Origin: an uncultured Streptococcus sp.
Lineage (GTDB): Bacteria > Bacillota > Bacilli > Lactobacillales > Streptococcaceae
Direction: 5' to 3'
Assembly: GCA_916048145.1 (NCBI GenBank)
Contig: CAJZGT010000012.1
Coordinates: forward strand, 1-16,794
Length of the DNA: 16,794 nucleotides
Part shown: positions 13,809-16,794 of the stretch, piece by piece
Position numbering within the stretch: position 1 is the first letter of the stretch
How the letters are laid out: every line of letters starts with the position of its first letter
Program-made: the position numbers and the translations under genes
Notes under the pieces: generated by a model
The model's input: the letters and a program-made list of their open reading frames with translations, nothing else
What the model was told of the DNA's origin: nothing
Database searches by the model: none

Positions 13809-16205
13809 TTATAAAAATTGCTGTGGCTCATGGTCAATGCTGAGACGGAGCTCACTATTTTCCCGTTCTTGAGTCAAGGCCAAGACCTGATTGAGGGTCG
13901 GCCCCAGCTCATCTTCTAAACGGTATTTAATTAAAATCTGGTAATGATAGAGGTTGTGAGTACGGGCGATGGGTTTGGGCGTTGGCCCCAGAATGTGACT
14001 GTTCTCTGATAATCCTGACCGCAAAATGTTCATGACTTCATAGGCACGTTTGACCACCTCTTCTTCTTTCTTGTGAGAAAGGGTAATGCCAATGGTGAAA
14101 TAGTAAGGTGGATAGCCTAGTTGTCGTCTGATACCCATTTCATAGGTATAAAAGCCTTCGTAATCCTGATCCTTGGCAAAACGAATGGCATAGTGCTCAG
14201 GATTGTAAGACTGGATCAAGACCTGCCCAGCTTTTTCCGCACGACCTGCACGGCCTGCCACCTGAGTCAAGAGCTGGAAGGTTCTCTCAGAAGAACGGAA
14301 ATCTGGTAGATTCAATGCCGTATCCGCATTGAGCACTCCGACCAAAGTCACATTGGGAAAATCCAATCCCTTAGCAATCATCTGAGTTCCTAGTAAAATA
14401 TCTGCTTCCCCTCGACCAAACTGGTCAAGCAAGGCTTGGTGACTGCCTTTCTTTCGAGTCGTATCCACATCCATCCGCAAAATGCGGGCCTGGGGAAAGA
14501 GTTCTGCTAGCTCGTCATAAGCCTTCTGTGTCCCCGTCCCGTAGTAACGAATACTGCGACTCTTACAGTTGGGGCAAACATGAGGAATGTCCTTTGAAAA
14601 ACCACAATAATGGCAATTCATGGTCTTGGTATCCATGTGCAGGGTCAAAGAAATATCACAGTTGGGACACGTATCCACCGTCCCACACTCCCGACACATG
14701 ACAAAGCTAGAATAGCCACGGCGATTGAGCATGAGAACTACCTGCTCTTTTTTAGCAAGACGATCTTGGATAGCATCTAGCAAAGGAGGCGTAAAGTTTG
14801 ACGTCTCATTTTGTCCGATATAGTCCCGAAAGTCAATCACTTGAACCTCAGGGATTGTAGCCAAAGGATTGGCACGTTGGGTCAGACGTAAGTGTTGATA
14901 GACGCCTTTTCCAGCTCGCGCACGGCTCTCTAAGCTCGGTGTCGCAGACCCAAGCACCAGGGCTGCTTGATTATACTGGGCCCTCAAAATAGCTATATCC
15001 CTGGCGTGGTATCGGGGATTGCTGTCCTGCTTATAAGTCGCTTCGTGCTCCTCATCGATAATCATAACACCCAGATTTTTCAGCGGAGCAAAGATAGCCG
15101 ATCTGGCGCCAACCACAACTTGGGCATCTCCTCGTTCCACCTTGCGCCATTCGTCGTACTTTTCACCATTGGAAAGGCCTGAATGAAGAATGGCCACTTT
15201 CTCACCAAAACGAGCAATAAAACGCTCCGTCATCTGTGGAGTCAAGGAAATCTCAGGCACCAGCAAAATAGCTGTCTTGCCCTTGTCCAAAGCCCCTTGG
15301 ATAATCTGCAAGTAAACCTCGGTCTTCCCACTTCCTGTAATCCCTTGAAGGAGGAAGGGAGCCTGATGACTGCCAATCGCACTGACAACCGCATCACGCG
15401 CCTGTCTTTGCTCTGGATTCAATTCCAAAGGCTGACTTGCTTCAATACCTTCAAAATAAGCAGCCGAGCGTTGAACTTCCTTTTGGACTATGGTCACAGC
15501 ACCTTGTTCCACAAAGAAGTTGACTTGCTCCCGCGAGTAGGACTCTAACAAACTAGCCAAGGAAGCACTCTCAGGATGAGACAGCAGATAGTCTCTCAAT
15601 TCCAACTTTTTCTTGGCACGCGCAGATATTTCAACACCCTCTAATTGAGCAAGATTCACCTCATACCAAGACTGGGTCTTGACCTTCTTTTGATCGACTG
15701 CCTGATATTCCAAACCAAGCAGGCCTTTTCTAGTCAAACGCATCATTTCAGCTTGTTTGGCAAGGTCTAGTGAAGAAAAGGCTAGTGAACCCTTTGAACC
15801 AAACAAGCGCTCTCGGTCTTCCTGACTCAGACCTGCCATAGGATAGAGAATTTTGTCATAGCTGGAGTTTAAAAATCCCGGTAACATAGCCTTGAGGATA
15901 GAGATTTTATAAGAAAAGACGGACTTTCGTAGCTCTTCAGCTAGCCAGAGTTGTTCTTGCGTGAGAACAGGAGAAAAATCCAACACCTCGACAATATTTT
16001 TTAAATCTTGCTCTATCTCTTCTTCAGATGATTGAGACTCCAAACCAAGAACAATCCCTTGAATCAGGCGATTACCCTTACCAAAGGGCACATGTACCCG
16101 CATTCCAACTTCCAACATTCCCTCAAATTCCGCAGGAATTCTATAACTATAGGGCTGGTCCGTCTGCATCAAAGGCACATCCACGATAATCTTGGCTATA
16201 GCCAT
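13809..16205 (-). CDS. priA: primosomal replication restart helicase PriA
   Basis: This ATP-driven 3'-5' DNA helicase reloads the replication machinery at stalled or repaired forks. The 798 residues follow the family layout: an N-terminal DNA-binding region, Walker A GITGSGKT (288-295), Walker B DEEH (384-387), GSATPS (419-424), and a zinc-binding insertion with eight cysteines (504, 507, 513, 516, 531, 534, 544, 547). Later helicase motifs include GTQMIAKGLDFPNV (606-619) and QVAGRAGRAEKAGQV (648-662). All key residues are present. The start ATG (16203-16205) follows an AAGGAGGAGG tract. It is 65 nt downstream of rpoZ with no terminator in between, so it probably belongs to the same transcript. 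Confidence 0.96.
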   Translation of the reverse strand: MAIAKIIVDVPLMQTDQPYSYRIPAEFEGMLEVGMRVHVPFGKGNRLIQGIVLGLESQSSEEEIEQDLKNIVEVLDFSPVLTQEQLWLAEELRKSVFSYKISILKAMLPGFLNSSYDKILYPMAGLSQEDRERLFGSKGSLAFSSLDLAKQAEMMRLTRKGLLGLEYQAVDQKKVKTQSWYEVNLAQLEGVEISARAKKKLELRDYLLSHPESASLASLLESYSREQVNFFVEQGAVTIVQKEVQRSAAYFEGIEASQPLELNPEQRQARDAVVSAIGSHQAPFLLQGITGSGKTEVYLQIIQGALDKGKTAILLVPEISLTPQMTERFIARFGEKVAILHSGLSNGEKYDEWRKVERGDAQVVVGARSAIFAPLKNLGVMIIDEEHEATYKQDSNPRYHARDIAILRAQYNQAALVLGSATPSLESRARAGKGVYQHLRLTQRANPLATIPEVQVIDFRDYIGQNETSNFTPPLLDAIQDRLAKKEQVVLMLNRRGYSSFVMCRECGTVDTCPNCDISLTLHMDTKTMNCHYCGFSKDIPHVCPNCKSRSIRYYGTGTQKAYDELAELFPQARILRMDVDTTRKKGSHQALLDQFGRGEADILLGTQMIAKGLDFPNVTLVGVLNADTALNLPDFRSSERTFQLLTQVAGRAGRAEKAGQVLIQSYNPEHYAIRFAKDQDYEGFYTYEMGIRRQLGYPPYYFTIGITLSHKKEEEVVKRAYEVMNILRSGLSENSHILGPTPKPIARTHNLYHYQILIKYRLEDELGPTLNQVLALTQERENSELRLSIDHEPQQFL

Positions 16206-16270
16206 CTTCTCACCTCCTCCTTGTCAGTACATTCTTGCAATAGAAAAAATAAGATTGAGTCCCCCCAACC

Positions 16271-16585
16271 TTAAATTTTTTCACCATCTTCTTTTTCTTT
16301 AGCGATTTGCTCTTTGATTTTCTTTTCTTCTTCTTCTTTGCGGCGTTTTTCTTCTTCGATACGGCGACGCACTGCTTCACGTTTTCCTTCTGGATCTGGG
16401 TGAATTGTAACGTTTCCTGATTCGATTTCTTCTAAAGCGCGAAGAGTTGATTTTTCAGACTTGAAACCTTGAGTAGCTGGCGCACCTGCTTCCAATTCGT
16501 GGGCACGTTTTGCTTCCAAGATTACGAGTGAATATTTTGATGGAACCTTGTCGAGCAAGGTATCAATAGAGGGTTTTAACATCAT
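16271..16585 (-). CDS. rpoZ: DNA-directed RNA polymerase omega subunit
   Basis: This small subunit helps fold and stabilise the beta-prime subunit of RNA polymerase. It has 104 residues. The start [19 protein letters not shown] and the following LEAKRAHEL segment are the conserved omega core. Residues from about 66 to the end form a highly charged Lys/Glu/Arg-rich tail, probably one long helix. Two consecutive ATG codons open the frame; the first (16583-16585) lies 9 nt after a weak AGG, so I used it. The gene is 24 nt downstream of gmk, an arrangement common in Firmicutes. Confidence 0.93.
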
Positions 16586-16609
16586 TTGCTTGTACCTATT
16601 TTCTAAATT

Positions 16610-16794
16610 TTATCGGGTAGTTGGAGATTTCGGTAACATCTCCTGATAGTGACCAATGACACGATCCACACGGAAGTGCTCTGCTTCGATCACACGTTTG
16701 ACACGCTCAGCAGCTAGGGGCACCTGATCGTTAACAATCGCATAATCATACTCACGCATGAGGGCAATTTCTTCCTTGGCTTTTTCGATTCGTT
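16610..16794 (-). CDS. gmk: guanylate kinase, C-terminal part
   Basis: Only the last 60 codons and the stop (TAA at 16610-16612) are in the window; the rest lies beyond the right edge. Guanylate kinase converts GMP to GDP with ATP. The visible part has [20 protein letters not shown], which matches the conserved D-Y-x-x-x-N-D segment near the family's C-terminus, and ends in PKSPTTR. The identification also rests on the rpoZ neighbour 24 nt downstream, the usual Firmicute order. Its promoter is presumably outside the window and may serve the whole cluster down to stkP. Confidence 0.88.
   Translation of the reverse strand, partial: RIEKAKEEIALMREYDYAIVNDQVPLAAERVKRVIEAEHFRVDRVIGHYQEMLPKSPTTR

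Noticed and set aside
1..16794. A mobile element, defence island or novel gene system
   Set aside because: Apart from the two BOX repeats I found no transposase, integrase, tRNA attachment site, toxin-antitoxin pair, CRISPR array or unexplained gene cluster; the window is a conserved gene order.

Overview
The window looks like chromosomal DNA of a mitis-group Streptococcus, a close relative of S. pneumoniae such as S. mitis, S. oralis or S. pseudopneumoniae. Three things point there. Gene content and order match what I remember of the pneumococcal chromosome (scrA / scrB-scrR / mvaA-mvaS / stkP-phpP / rsmB / fmt / priA / rpoZ / gmk). There are two BOX repeats (72-222 and 4891-4993), which are characteristic of pneumococcus and its nearest relatives. 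The proteins read as low-GC Firmicute proteins. The Ser/Thr kinase StkP has three PASTA domains and a Q/G/N/S/T-rich tail, whereas the pneumococcal protein I remember has four PASTA domains and no such tail, so I favour a non-pneumococcal species. No species assignment is proven.

Layout. 1-222 has no gene: it holds a perfect inverted repeat and a BOX element with A, B and C modules. 223-4890 is the sucrose locus: scrA (sucrose PTS EIIBCA, minus strand) is divergent from scrB (sucrose-6-phosphate hydrolase) and scrR (LacI-family repressor). The 380-bp region between them carries promoters on both strands with LacI/CcpA-type boxes on their -35 and -10 elements. 4891-5034 holds a second BOX (A-C only) and a bidirectional terminator between scrR and mvaA, which converge. 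From 5033 to the right edge every gene is on the minus strand. mvaS-mvaA (HMG-CoA synthase and reductase of the mevalonate route to isoprenoids) have their own extended -10 promoter. A two-gene YjjP/YjjB-type exporter unit (7592-8801) is framed by its own promoter and terminator. A long tightly packed cluster, gmk(partial)-rpoZ-priA-fmt-rsmB-phpP-stkP, ends at the terminator at 8851-8885.

How the genes work together. ScrA imports and phosphorylates sucrose, ScrB splits sucrose-6-phosphate into glucose-6-phosphate and fructose, and ScrR probably shuts both arms off. MvaS and MvaA make mevalonate from acetoacetyl-CoA and acetyl-CoA. PhpP and StkP are the phosphatase/kinase pair controlling cell-wall growth and division, encoded with genes for GMP phosphorylation, transcription (omega), replication restart, initiator-tRNA formylation and 16S rRNA methylation. 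Several junctions overlap by 1-20 nt, suggesting translational coupling.

The window is mostly conserved housekeeping and sugar-use DNA. I found no undescribed defence, mobile or biosynthetic system. The points most worth a second look are the BOX elements lying exactly between stop codon and terminator, the StkP PASTA rearrangement and tail, the scr operators built into the -35 boxes, and the inverted repeat at 21-51.
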